Source: Candidatus Kuenenia stuttgartensis (GTDB lineage Bacteria > Planctomycetota > Planctomycetia > Planctomycetales > Planctomycetaceae). From it: a stretch of DNA of 42,906 nt. A program made the position numbers and the translations under genes. The notes under the pieces were generated by a model. That model had not been told where the DNA came from. It did not search any database and worked only from the letters and a program-made list of their open reading frames with translations. The stretch spans positions 1 through 42,906 of the forward strand of contig CAMAVB010000039.1 of the NCBI GenBank assembly GCA_945861465.1. Direction: 5' to 3'. How positions within the stretch are numbered: the first letter of the stretch is position 1; each line of letters opens with the position of its first letter. Positions 1-8,657 of this stretch are shown here, in pieces.

Positions 1-1
1 G

Positions 2-415
2 CGGATCGAACTTGGCGACATGATCATCGACCTCCTGAATCGACCTGCTTTCGAATCTGTTCGCAACGCCCTGATCTGGAGCCTCGGTCGGATCGGCGGT
101 CGCGTGCCGGTCTACGGCCCGTTGAACCTTGTCGTTCCCCTCAGTCCGGCCACCACCTGGATCGACATTCTGCTCCGCACCGGCGATCTGCACGAATCGA
201 CAACTCAACTCGCGCTCATGCAGCTCACCCGACGCACCCACGACCGCTTCCGCGACATTGATGATTCTCTTCGCCAACGTGTCGCCGCCCAGCTGTCCTC
301 CGCTGATGCCAGAAGCCACCTCGTCACACTCATCACCGAAGGCGGCACGCTCGAAAGCGAAGAAGCCAATCTCATCCTCGGCGAATCCCTCCCCGTCGGC
401 CTCCGCCTCGCGTAG
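2..415 (+). CDS. C-terminal end of an Hsp70-family-like protein (partial)
   Basis: The reading frame is open from the first bases of the window, so this is only the last 137 or so codons of a longer gene. The visible part contains a helical stretch around 'LIWSLGRIGGRVPVYGPLN' and a later arginine-rich helix. This resembles the C-terminal extension (DUF3731-like) found on large bacterial Hsp70 relatives, which often reads 'LGR.GAR.P.YGPLN'. The ATPase domain would lie upstream and cannot be seen, so the chaperone call is an inference from the tail alone. The gene ends just before a short hairpin and is followed by a decayed phosphofructokinase gene on the same strand. A generic HEAT-like helical protein is the main alternative. 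Confidence 0.5.
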   Translation, partial: RIELGDMIIDLLNRPAFESVRNALIWSLGRIGGRVPVYGPLNLVVPLSPATTWIDILLRTGDLHESTTQLALMQLTRRTHDRFRDIDDSLRQRVAAQLSSADARSHLVTLITEGGTLESEEANLILGESLPVGLRLA

Positions 416-435
416 CTTGACTCTCCGAGTCGAGC
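415..435 (+). terminator. Stop-codon-adjacent hairpin (possible terminator)
   Basis: A 9-bp stem (one G-T wobble) with loop TCC begins on the last base of the upstream stop codon: GCTTGACTC, loop, GAGTCGAGC. There is no uninterrupted T tract directly after it, only a pyrimidine-rich stretch, so classic intrinsic termination is uncertain. Confidence 0.35.
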
Positions 436-483
436 GCTGCGACCTGCTCTCATCTTCTTCTCTTAAACCCAATTGATACATCT

Positions 484-517
484 GTCCTCCTCCACGCCCT
501 TCATTTGGAATTGAACC
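484..517 (-). repeat. Dispersed repeat copy 1 (GGTTCAA...GGAGGAGGAC family)
   Basis: Read on the - strand, this 34-bp stretch matches the copy at 11037-11070 at about 29 of 34 positions. It also matches the start of the copy at 10748-10773. All three contain the core AAATGAAG followed by a G/C-rich end. It lies between the Hsp70-like tail and the pfk remnant, a region with signs of decay. Confidence 0.6.
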
Positions 518-577
518 TTCGATTGGATCATTCATATACCTCCGGCGGTTGAAGATGGCTGCGGGTTGAATGATTAA

Positions 578-1080
578 GAACCCGTCAGCATCACGCACGG
601 GTACGTGCATGAAATCCACAAAAAGGCTGGCACAATTCTCGGGTCGTCTCGCGTGCCGTGGCAGAAGGTGCCGGGCAGGACCTGTTGCAGGCGAGTTCCG
701 ATGAACGTGATGCTTCCGGAAACGTCAAACTGAAGGATATCGGTCTGTTCCCGCGTGAGAAGATTGAAGCATATTTCACATCTCATAAGATGCCCGTCGT
801 GATGCGATACTTCGATCCGAGCTATCAAGTCCGCAGCCGTCCGGCCAATTGTGAAGACTCCCTTTTGTCTAACCTTTTTGCACACAATGCAGTTCATGCC
901 GCTATGGCAGGGAAAACGGGCCTCGTCATTGGCTTCCTGCACGAGCGATTCATTCACATCCCGATCGAACTGCTGGCCACACAGACCAAACGGCTCGATC
1001 CCGCCGGTGGCTGGTGGAGTTCCGTTTTGGCCGCGACTGGTCAGCCCGAGCGGTTTGAGAAGATTGACTGTCCCGGATGA
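578..1080 (+). pseudogene. pfkA: 6-phosphofructokinase remnant with internal deletion
   Basis: Two pieces of an ATP/PPi-type phosphofructokinase are visible in different frames. The first (about 578-648) reads 'VHEIHKKAGTILGSSR', the loop near the nucleotide site of PFK. The second (about 655-1080, frame shifted by one) reads 'VAEGAGQDLLQ', 'DASGNVKLKDIGLF', 'YFDPSYQVRSRPAN', 'NAVHAAMAGKTGLVIG' and 'FIHIPIELL', and ends 'VLAATGQPERF', which is the whole C-terminal third of the long PFK family. In intact homologues these two pieces are separated by roughly 200 residues, including the catalytic GGD...D region, so the enzyme core is gone. The N-terminus is also missing, with an in-frame stop at 575-577. 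The C-terminal end is well preserved, so the loss is probably recent, or else an assembly error. It sits 24 bp before glgP, which fits a former glycogen/glycolysis pair. Confidence 0.8.
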
Positions 1081-1104
1081 GTTGATCCTTTGCAGGGAAC
1101 CAAA

Positions 1105-3579
1105 ATGAACAACGACGAACTTAAGAAACGGATGACACACTACGGTTGTGGACCGGTGAAATTGACCGGCAGTGACGATGCCCTTTACGAGCGGCGGCTG
1201 ATCTTCGACCACGTTATGCGTCCGGAAGACGCGAGCCCTCGGGACAAGTTTGAATCGATTGCCGGAGCTTTGCGCGACATTCTTGCGCAGTGCTGGTTGA
1301 AGACTTCTCACAGTTACGATCGTGGGAACCCGAAACAGGTGTACTATCTGTCGATGGAGTTCCTGATTGGCCGATCACTGTCGAACAATATACTGAATTT
1401 GCAACTGACTCCATTTGCGGGTGCCTTTGAGCAGGAAAAGGGAGTGAGCCTGGCTGAACTGGCCGAGGAGGAGCCGGATGCCGGGCTGGGGAATGGCGGG
1501 CTTGGTCGACTGGCGGCCTGCTTTATGGATTCCCTTGCGACCCTCCAGATTCCGGCAATGGGTTACGGTCTGCGATACGACTATGGTATGTTTCGACAGG
1601 AAATGGCGAATGGATATCAGGTCGAACAGCCGGATCCCTGGCTGATTCGGCCAGATCCCTGGGAGGTGGCTCGCCCGAATGAAACTGTCACCGTTCCCCT
1701 TGGTTCATCGTTCGACGTTCGCGATGGGCAGATTCATGTCCGGCGGGGACTGGCGACGCAGTTGCTCGGCATTCCTAGTGACCGTCCCGTGGTTGGGTAC
1801 GGAGGGCAGAACATTAATACGCTCCGCCTTTGGGAAGCGGCTACCCCAGCCGTATTTGACTTCGGCGAATTCAGCAGTGGGGATTTCTTTGGAGCGGTTT
1901 CGCAGAAGACTTTGGCGAAATCCATCACACGAGTGCTCTATCCCGACGATTCGACCCCACGCGGTCGTTCCCTGCGGTTCCTTCAGGAGTACTTTCTCGT
2001 CTGCTGTTCACTGGCCGACATTGTCGCCCGATTCCGCCGAAGAGGTAACGATTGGTCCGCGCTGCCGGACAAGGTCGCCATCCAGTTGAACGACACACAC
2101 CCGGCGATGGCCGTCCCCGAGCTGATGCGAATTCTTCTCGATCAAGCTCGGCTGAGCTGGGATGAAGCATGGGATCTGAGCGTCCGCACCCTTGCCTATA
2201 CAAATCACACGCTCCTGCCCGAGGCGCTGGAGAAGTGGTCGGTGGAACTCTTCGAAGCGTTTTTGCCACGACATTTGGAAATTGTGTACGAGATCAATCG
2301 GAGATTCACGAACACAGTTCGAGCGAAGTACCCGGGAGACAATGCCCGCGTGGACCGTGTGAGCCTGATCGACGAAGGACCGGAACGCAAGGTGCGAATG
2401 GCGAATCTGGCGATCGTGGGCACTCACAGCACGAACGGGGTTGCGGCGATTCATTCGGAATTGCTGCGGACGAAGACCGTACCGGATTTCGCGGAACTCT
2501 TCCCCGAACGATTCAACAATAAAACAAACGGCGTGACCCCGCGGCGCTGGTTGCTGCTGGCAAACCCAGACCTCGCAAAGCTGCTGACCAGCGCGGTTGG
2601 TGCGGGCTGGGAGACAGACATGTCGATGCTGCTCCACGCGGACCCGCTCGCCACAGATGCCGCATTTCGGGAGAGAATTCTCGCGGCCAAACGGGCCGCA
2701 AAAGTTCGATTTGTCGACTGGATCAGGACGACTGCCGGAATCAACCTGGACCCTGACACGCTGTTCGATGTTCAGATCAAGCGAATTCACGAGTACAAGC
2801 GGCAACTTCTGAACGCACTTCAGGTGATTGTCTGGTACAATCGCCTGCGTGCAAACCCCGGTCTCAATGTGCCGCCTCGTACCGTTCTGTTTGCAGGAAA
2901 GGCGGCACCGGCGTATCACCTCGCCAAGGTAATCATCAAGCTGATCACCAGTATCGGTCGAGTCGTCAATACCGACGCTGATGTACGCGGCAAACTGCGA
3001 GTTGAATTTCTGCCCAACTACTCCTGCACCCTGGCGGAGCATCTGATTCCCGCGTCCGATGTATCAGAACAGATCTCAACCGCAGGATACGAAGCCAGCG
3101 GGACGAGCAATATGAAATTCATGATGAACGGTGCGCTGACCGTGGGAACCCGGGACGGTGCCAACATCGAAATCGCGGAACAAGCGGGCGAAGAAAACGC
3201 CTTCATGTTCGGCCTCACGGCCGATCAGGTTCTCAACAGTCGCGGCTGGTATAAACCCCACTGGCACTACGAGCATGAACCTGAAACACGCCAGGCGATG
3301 GAAATGATCTTTAGCAATCACTTCAACCCGGACGAACCTGGTATCTTTGAACCCATCCGCGAAACACTGTTGACCAGAGGTGACAATTATCTGCACCTTG
3401 CCGACCTGTCCGCCTATGTCGAAACGCAGAGCCGGATAGCAACGGCCTACCAGGATCAGCAGAGCTGGGCCGAGAAAGCCGTGCATAACATCGCACGCTC
3501 CGGAAAATTCTCCAGCGATCGCACGATTGCAGAGTATGCATCCGAAATCTGGAACGTTCAGCCATGCCCGCTCAGTTAA
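1105..3579 (+). CDS. glgP: Glycogen/maltodextrin phosphorylase
   Basis: This enzyme releases glucose-1-phosphate from the non-reducing ends of glycogen using inorganic phosphate and pyridoxal phosphate, in the cytoplasm. The 824-residue length is typical of the GT35 family. Diagnostic stretches are 'YYLSMEFLIGR', 'DAGLGNGGLGRLAACF', 'QLNDTHPAMAVPELMRIL', 'NKTNGVTPRRWL', 'DVQIKRIHEYKRQLLN' and the PLP site 'EASGTSNMKFMMNGAL', with the Schiff-base lysine at about residue 671. ATG at 1105 is chosen over an upstream TTG (1090) because AGGGAA lies 5-6 bases before it. The neighbouring upstream gene is a dead phosphofructokinase, and pyruvate dehydrogenase follows downstream. Nothing in the catalytic core looks damaged. 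Confidence 0.97.
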   Translation: MNNDELKKRMTHYGCGPVKLTGSDDALYERRLIFDHVMRPEDASPRDKFESIAGALRDILAQCWLKTSHSYDRGNPKQVYYLSMEFLIGRSLSNNILNLQLTPFAGAFEQEKGVSLAELAEEEPDAGLGNGGLGRLAACFMDSLATLQIPAMGYGLRYDYGMFRQEMANGYQVEQPDPWLIRPDPWEVARPNETVTVPLGSSFDVRDGQIHVRRGLATQLLGIPSDRPVVGYGGQNINTLRLWEAATPAVFDFGEFSSGDFFGAVSQKTLAKSITRVLYPDDSTPRGRSLRFLQEYFLVCCSLADIVARFRRRGNDWSALPDKVAIQLNDTHPAMAVPELMRILLDQARLSWDEAWDLSVRTLAYTNHTLLPEALEKWSVELFEAFLPRHLEIVYEINRRFTNTVRAKYPGDNARVDRVSLIDEGPERKVRMANLAIVGTHSTNGVAAIHSELLRTKTVPDFAELFPERFNNKTNGVTPRRWLLLANPDLAKLLTSAVGAGWETDMSMLLHADPLATDAAFRERILAAKRAAKVRFVDWIRTTAGINLDPDTLFDVQIKRIHEYKRQLLNALQVIVWYNRLRANPGLNVPPRTVLFAGKAAPAYHLAKVIIKLITSIGRVVNTDADVRGKLRVEFLPNYSCTLAEHLIPASDVSEQISTAGYEASGTSNMKFMMNGALTVGTRDGANIEIAEQAGEENAFMFGLTADQVLNSRGWYKPHWHYEHEPETRQAMEMIFSNHFNPDEPGIFEPIRETLLTRGDNYLHLADLSAYVETQSRIATAYQDQQSWAEKAVHNIARSGKFSSDRTIAEYASEIWNVQPCPLS

Positions 3580-4133
3580 GGACCGTTCGAGAAATAATTG
3601 TCGCCTTCCGGACGTGGAGCACGTTTTTAACGTGCTCGGCACGATGGAATCGTGCCCCACTTATTTATGCTCCAGTCCTAAGCGACAATCCAGCCGTTCA
3701 CAAAAGGAAGCCGTCGTGAGTTCGCAGCAGTCGTCGATGCCGTCGAAAGTGCTCTTCAGTGCTCGCGCGGAGGAGGAGGAGGCGAGGCTGCGGTGTACAG
3801 CCCCGACGCTGTGCTTTGAGGCTGATCTTTTGCCGAAGGCGCCACTTGCATGGAAATCCCGCATTCTAGCGAGAGTTGCTTGCTTCTCAGCCATTTCCTC
3901 AGCACGATCGTTATCATTTCCCACCCTGGAATCCTTTGACTCCCCGCTCTTTTGAGAGAATTGCATACCGATCCGACGCCGCATTGAATGGGTTTGAATA
4001 CAAACCTACAATCCGCCGAGTCTGGAAATCCGGGCACGCTGTCCAGTCATCGGCAAAACTGCAAAAATGGGCATTCTTGTCACGATTGTCCAGGATTATA
4101 CGAAACGTCAGAATTTCATCTCTGGGGATACGA
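3580..4133. other. Intergenic region glgP-aceE (554 bp)
   Basis: No convincing gene is seen here. It holds the tandem hairpins at 3617-3656, a purine-rich run (about 3768-3785, repeated GGA) and, just before aceE, a GGGGA ribosome-binding site at 4124-4128. The open frame upstream of aceE (from 3876) has no conserved protein character and is treated as leader. A promoter is expected here because the hairpins separate the two genes, but no well-spaced -35/-10 pair was found by eye. Confidence 0.6.
3617..3656. repeat. Two back-to-back perfect hairpins
   Basis: Two perfect palindromes abut without spacer. The first is a 9-bp stem (GAGCACGTT) with loop TTT at 3617-3637. The second is an 8-bp stem (GGCACGAT) with loop GGA at 3638-3656. 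No T run follows. The shape (short GC-rich stem, three-base loop) matches the hairpins in the clusters at 34987, 36597 and 40947, so this may belong to one dispersed palindrome class. It could also act as a transcript-end stabiliser for glgP. Confidence 0.75.
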
Positions 4134-6833
4134 ATGTTGGATCAGGCTGTTCTTGACAAGGTTTCGGGAATTGCACCGGAAGAGCTTGATGATTGGTACG
4201 AATCGCTCGAAGACATCCTGCACCGTTACGGGCCCGAAAAGCTTCGCGAATTGCTTGTTCACCTTCAGGAACGCGCCTACGCCCGCGGAGTGATGCTGCC
4301 GTTTACGGCCAATACACCTTATATTAACACGATTCACTACACGGACCAGGTGAAATTCCCCGGTAACCGGGAAATGGAGCGCCGCATCAAGAACATTGTG
4401 CGGTGGAACGCCATGGCCATGGTTGTGCGGGCGAATAAGTACTACGACGGTGTGGGCGGGCATATTTCGACGTTTGCGTCGTCGGCCACGTTGTATGAAG
4501 TCGCGCAGAATCACTTCTTCCATGCTCGCAGCGCAGATCATACGGGCGACATGGTCTACTTCCAGGGACATGCGTCTCCCGGGATGTACTCCCGCGCATT
4601 CCTTGAAGGCCGTTTGACGGAAGAAAACCTGATCAATTTCCGTCGTGAGCTTCCAGCGGGCGTTGGTCTTTCAAGCTACCCGCATCCATGGTTGATGCCG
4701 ACATTCTGGCAATTTCCGACCGTGTCCATGGGACTCGGACCGATCTGCTCGATTTATCACGCTCGATTTCTGCGATACATGGAACATCGCGGTCTGCTGG
4801 ATACGTCAAAATCCCGCGTCTGGGCGTATCTTGGCGACGGCGAATGTGATGAACCGGAATCGCTCGGCGCACTGACGCTGGCATCTCGCGAGAATCTGGA
4901 CAATCTCACCTGGGTCATCAACTGCAATCTACAACGGCTCGACGGGCCGGTGCGAGGCAACGGCAAGATCATTCAGGAACTGGAAGCCGCCTTCCGCGGC
5001 GCTGGCTGGAATGTGATCAAAGTTGTCTGGGGCTCGGACTGGGATCCGCTCCTCGATGCGGACGAAGACGGCAAGCTTGTCAAACGCATGGGCGAAGTCG
5101 TCGATGGCCAGTATCAGAAATACACAGTGTCGTCGGGTGAATATATTCGTCAGCACTTTTTCGGCGCGGATCCTGACGTACTGAAGATGGTTGAACATCT
5201 TTCCGATGAAAAACTGCAAACGATTCGTCGAGGTGGCCACGATCCGGAAAAGATGTATGCAGCCTATCACGCGGCCGTCAATCACAAGGGTGCTCCGACG
5301 GTGATTCTCGCAAAGACAGTCAAGGGTTATGGTCTCGGTGAAGCAGGCGAAGGTCAAAACGTTGCGCACAACGCGAAAAAGATTGCCGAAGACGCACTGA
5401 AGGTGTTTCGGACGCGATTCAACATTCCGGTCAGCGACGCCGAAATCAGTAAGCTTCCATTTTACAAGCCGGACGCTGACAGTCCGGAGATGCAATACCT
5501 TCACGAGCGCCGTCAGACGCTTGGAGGCTACGTACCGGTACGACAGACGTGTGGCGAAAGACTGAGTACTCCTGAACTGGACGACAAGGTATTTGAAGGG
5601 AAATATCTGCTGAAGGGTGGCGAGGGAGAAGCATCGACGACCGGGGCGCTTGGGTTTATCGTTCGCGGCCTGATTCGTCACAAAGGGATTGGGCAGCGAA
5701 TTGTCCCTATTATTCCGGATGAAGCTCGTACTTTCGGCATGGACGGTTTATTTGCTCTCTGCGGGATTTATTCGAGTAAAGGGCAGCTCTATGAGCCAGT
5801 CGATGCCGGCAGCATGCTCTTTTACAAGGAGGCTCGCAACGGTCAATTGCTGGAAGAGGGCATCAACGAAGCGGGTGCGATGAGTTCCTTCATTGCCGCA
5901 GGTTCGGCATATGCAAATCTCGGCATGAACATGGTGCCGTTTTACGTGTACTATTCCATGTTCGGATTCCAGCGCGTCGGTGACCTGATCTGGTGTGCGG
6001 CTGACACACGTTGCAAGGGCTTCCTGTGTGGCGGAACATCCGGACGCACAACGCTGAACGGTGAAGGCCTGCAGCACGAAGATGGTCACAGCCAGTTGAT
6101 GGCCACGACCGTTCCTTCGCTGCGAGCATACGACCCCGCTTACGGTTATGAGTTGGCTGTGATCGTTCAGGACGGACTGCGCCGGATGTATGCCGAAGGA
6201 GAAGAGATCTTCTACTACCTGTCGGTCTACAACGAAAACTATGTGCATCCTCCCATGCCGGATCGCGGTGAAGTCTTTGAAGGCATTATCAAGGGCATGT
6301 ACAGGCTCAGTTCCACCGAAAGCGGCGAAAGTCAGCGGCATCGTCCGCAACTCTTCGGAAGTGGAACGATTCTGCGTGAAGCGATGCGGGCTCAACTGAT
6401 CCTGAAAGAAAAGTACAACATCGGGACAGATGTCTGGAGCGTCACCAGTTACAGCGAACTCCGTCGTGACGCGATGGATTGTCAGCACTGGAACGATCTG
6501 CATCCTGATCAGACGCCACGCCGCAGTTATCTGGAAGAAATGCTCGACGAGGTGTCAGGTCCGTTTATTTCGACGAGCGACAACGTGCGTCTGGTGGCTG
6601 ATCAAATTCGCGAGTGGATTCCTGGTGAATATATTATTCTGGGAACCGACGGGTTCGGACGCAGTGAAACGCGACCGGAGTTGCGTCGCCATTTCCAGAT
6701 CGATGGCGAATGCACAGCCTATGCCGCGCTTCGCGGACTTGCCCGGATGGGCGCCTTTGACGCACCGAAACTCCCGGATGTTCTGAAGGATCTTGGGATC
6801 GACCCCGAGAAAGTCAATCCTTTGAACGCCTAG
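4134..6833 (+). CDS. aceE: Pyruvate dehydrogenase E1 component, homodimeric type
   Basis: This is the thiamine-diphosphate-dependent decarboxylase of the pyruvate dehydrogenase complex, which transfers an acetyl group to the lipoyl arms of E2. At 899 residues it matches the long single-chain AceE type, not the alpha/beta type. Key stretches are 'NTPYINTIHYTDQ', 'YFQGHASPGMYSRAFLEGRL', the TPP/Mg site 'GDGECDEPES' (about residues 233-242) with 'NCNLQRLDGPVRGN' (262-275), and the transketolase-like half with 'IIPDEARTFGMDGLF' and 'RTTLNGEGLQHEDGHS'. The start at 4134 is set by GGGGA five bases upstream and by the usual AceE N-terminus. The frame is open 86 codons further upstream but without family similarity. 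aceF follows after 94 bp, so the two are likely cotranscribed. Confidence 0.97.
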   Translation: MLDQAVLDKVSGIAPEELDDWYESLEDILHRYGPEKLRELLVHLQERAYARGVMLPFTANTPYINTIHYTDQVKFPGNREMERRIKNIVRWNAMAMVVRANKYYDGVGGHISTFASSATLYEVAQNHFFHARSADHTGDMVYFQGHASPGMYSRAFLEGRLTEENLINFRRELPAGVGLSSYPHPWLMPTFWQFPTVSMGLGPICSIYHARFLRYMEHRGLLDTSKSRVWAYLGDGECDEPESLGALTLASRENLDNLTWVINCNLQRLDGPVRGNGKIIQELEAAFRGAGWNVIKVVWGSDWDPLLDADEDGKLVKRMGEVVDGQYQKYTVSSGEYIRQHFFGADPDVLKMVEHLSDEKLQTIRRGGHDPEKMYAAYHAAVNHKGAPTVILAKTVKGYGLGEAGEGQNVAHNAKKIAEDALKVFRTRFNIPVSDAEISKLPFYKPDADSPEMQYLHERRQTLGGYVPVRQTCGERLSTPELDDKVFEGKYLLKGGEGEASTTGALGFIVRGLIRHKGIGQRIVPIIPDEARTFGMDGLFALCGIYSSKGQLYEPVDAGSMLFYKEARNGQLLEEGINEAGAMSSFIAAGSAYANLGMNMVPFYVYYSMFGFQRVGDLIWCAADTRCKGFLCGGTSGRTTLNGEGLQHEDGHSQLMATTVPSLRAYDPAYGYELAVIVQDGLRRMYAEGEEIFYYLSVYNENYVHPPMPDRGEVFEGIIKGMYRLSSTESGESQRHRPQLFGSGTILREAMRAQLILKEKYNIGTDVWSVTSYSELRRDAMDCQHWNDLHPDQTPRRSYLEEMLDEVSGPFISTSDNVRLVADQIREWIPGEYIILGTDGFGRSETRPELRRHFQIDGECTAYAALRGLARMGAFDAPKLPDVLKDLGIDPEKVNPLNA

Positions 6834-6868
6834 CAATCTGAAATCTGAAATCCGAAATCTGAAATCTG
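6834..6868. repeat. Heptamer array (AATCTGA) between aceE and aceF
   Basis: About five tandem units of AATCTGA (one variant AATCCGA) begin directly after the aceE stop. The rest of the gap contains loosely related phrases. Similar seven-base arrays with other unit sequences occur at 26940, 32952, 34931, 38980 and 42276. Confidence 0.8.
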
Positions 6869-6927
6869 CCCGCGCTGCAATCTGCTATTCACTGAACCCC
6901 GAAAACTGAACCCTGAAAACTCCAGCC

Positions 6928-8628
6928 ATGTCCATCGAATTCAAGTTGCCGGAAGTGTCTGAAGGAGTCACCGCTGTTGACGTCGCTGAGGTGCGCGTCA
7001 AGGAAGGCGACGTGATCGAAGCCGGTGCTGTCGTCTGCGAAGTCGAAACCGACAAAGCTGTCGCAGAAATCAATTGCCCTCACGCGGGCAGAATTTCAAA
7101 ACTGCTGATCAAATCTGGTGATAAGCTCAACGTCGGACAGCCAATTCTGGTGATCGAAGCGACGAACGGTGTCGAGGCCGCTGCAAAACCAACCTCTGCA
7201 CCGGCAACAAAGATCGCGCCTGCAGCAGCTGGACCGGCGGCAAAAGCTGCACCATCACCGGCAACAAAGCCAGTGGCACCTGCGGCCGCAGCAGGCGGAC
7301 CTGTGGAATTCAGATTGCCCGAAGTTTCTGAGGGCGTCACGAAGGTCGATATCGCATCCGTCAACGTAAAGGTGGGCGATACGATTGCCAGCGGTGCTGT
7401 CGTTTGCGAAGTGGAAACGGATAAGGCGGTCGCAGAAATTAACTGCCCTCATGCCGGTACGATCACCGCCGTTCACATCAAACCCGGCACGAGTGTGAAT
7501 ATTGGCGCACCGTTGATTACGATGAACGCAACATCCTCAGTCACGGCACCTGCACCGACAGCAGTTGCAGTGACTCCAGCTGTGGCAGTGACTCCAGCAG
7601 TGGCTGTTGTGACTCCACCTGTGGCAACTGTGACTCAATTTGAAGATCCGGCTCCAGCACCAGATGCCCCACTCACAGCTCCTCTATCGACAGCGGCTGC
7701 AATTCCGAAGAGTGACGGTCCACCAGCAGCTGCGGGTCCGGGGGTTCGGAGGTTTGCTCGTAAACTGGGTGTCAATCTGAAGCAGCTCAAAGGCACCGCA
7801 GCTGGCGGGCGAATTACGCTCGAAGACGTCGAGGCATTTGTTCATCATCGGTTGACTCAGCCAGCTGTTCCGAACGCCGCAGCGAGCCCGGGATTCGGCA
7901 TGGTTCAGTCGGTGCCAATGCCGGACTTCAGTAAGTTCGGTCCAGTCGAAAAAGTGCCCATGAACAAGATCTTCCGCATGGCTGCTGCGAACCTGCACAC
8001 TGCGTGGATCACAATTCCGCATGTGACTCAACACGATCTTGCCGATATCACTGAACTGGAATCTGCTCGCAAACGCTACGTGAAATCCAATCCCGGCTCA
8101 CCGAAAATCACCATGACCGCAATCATGATCAAGGCCGTCGTAGGAGCTCTGAAAACGTATCCAAACTTCAATTCCAGCGTGGATATGGTGTCTGGCGAAT
8201 TGGTGCAGAAAAAATACTACCACATCGGTGTGGCTGTCGATACGCCGCACGGCCTCGTGGTTCCCGTCATCCGCAACTGCGATCAGAAAAATGTCCTGCA
8301 AGTCGCCGCAGAACTGACTGATCTCGCCGGCAGAGCCCGTGATCGGAAACTCAAAACGGAGGAAATGCAGGGGGGGAGCTTTACGATCACGAATCTTGGC
8401 GGAATCGGTGGCACGGCGTTCACTCCGATCGTGAACTATCCGGAAGTGGCCATTCTGGGCATGTCGCGGGGCCAAAACCAACTTGTCATGGAAGACGGGC
8501 AGATCACAGAGCGTCTGTTGCTTCCCTTGTCCCTGTCGTACGACCACCGTGCTGTCAACGGAGCTGATGCTGCACGCTTTATCGTAAAGTTATCCGGCAG
8601 CCTCACGAATTTTTTCGAGCTGTTTTAA
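6928..8628 (+). CDS. aceF: Dihydrolipoyllysine acetyltransferase (pyruvate dehydrogenase E2)
   Basis: This is the core of the pyruvate dehydrogenase complex, moving acetyl groups from lipoyl-lysine to CoA. There are two lipoyl domains (residues about 1-80 and 125-202), each with '[12 protein letters not shown]'; the lipoylated lysines are about K43 and K166. They are joined by Ala/Pro linkers, the second containing imperfect 'AVAVTP' repeats. The E3/E1-binding domain is at about 271-306 ('[20 protein letters not shown]'). The catalytic domain ends '[15 protein letters not shown]', with active His at about 540. The usual Asp of HRxxDG is Asn (about 544), as known for some active E2 proteins such as that of Azotobacter vinelandii. 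No lpd (E3) gene is adjacent, so E3 must be encoded elsewhere. Confidence 0.97.
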   Translation: MSIEFKLPEVSEGVTAVDVAEVRVKEGDVIEAGAVVCEVETDKAVAEINCPHAGRISKLLIKSGDKLNVGQPILVIEATNGVEAAAKPTSAPATKIAPAAAGPAAKAAPSPATKPVAPAAAAGGPVEFRLPEVSEGVTKVDIASVNVKVGDTIASGAVVCEVETDKAVAEINCPHAGTITAVHIKPGTSVNIGAPLITMNATSSVTAPAPTAVAVTPAVAVTPAVAVVTPPVATVTQFEDPAPAPDAPLTAPLSTAAAIPKSDGPPAAAGPGVRRFARKLGVNLKQLKGTAAGGRITLEDVEAFVHHRLTQPAVPNAAASPGFGMVQSVPMPDFSKFGPVEKVPMNKIFRMAAANLHTAWITIPHVTQHDLADITELESARKRYVKSNPGSPKITMTAIMIKAVVGALKTYPNFNSSVDMVSGELVQKKYYHIGVAVDTPHGLVVPVIRNCDQKNVLQVAAELTDLAGRARDRKLKTEEMQGGSFTITNLGGIGGTAFTPIVNYPEVAILGMSRGQNQLVMEDGQITERLLLPLSLSYDHRAVNGADAARFIVKLSGSLTNFFELF

Positions 8629-8657
8629 ATCCGATATTGCACCGAAAGCACCGTCCC

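Noticed and set aside
574-1311. 245-codon - strand frame opposite the pfk remnant
   Set aside because: Its translation has no domain, and the + strand clearly encodes conserved PFK motifs over most of it, continuing into glgP.
2008-3042. 344-codon - strand frame inside glgP
   Set aside because: It is a shadow of the glgP coding sequence; the + strand product carries all catalytic motifs.
4077-4102. Possible TTGTCA/TATACG promoter before aceE
   Set aside because: The spacer is only about 14 bases, too short for a normal sigma-70 promoter, so support is insufficient.
3876-4133. 86-codon 5' extension of the aceE frame
   Set aside because: No similarity to AceE N-termini; a good ribosome-binding site precedes the internal ATG at 4134.
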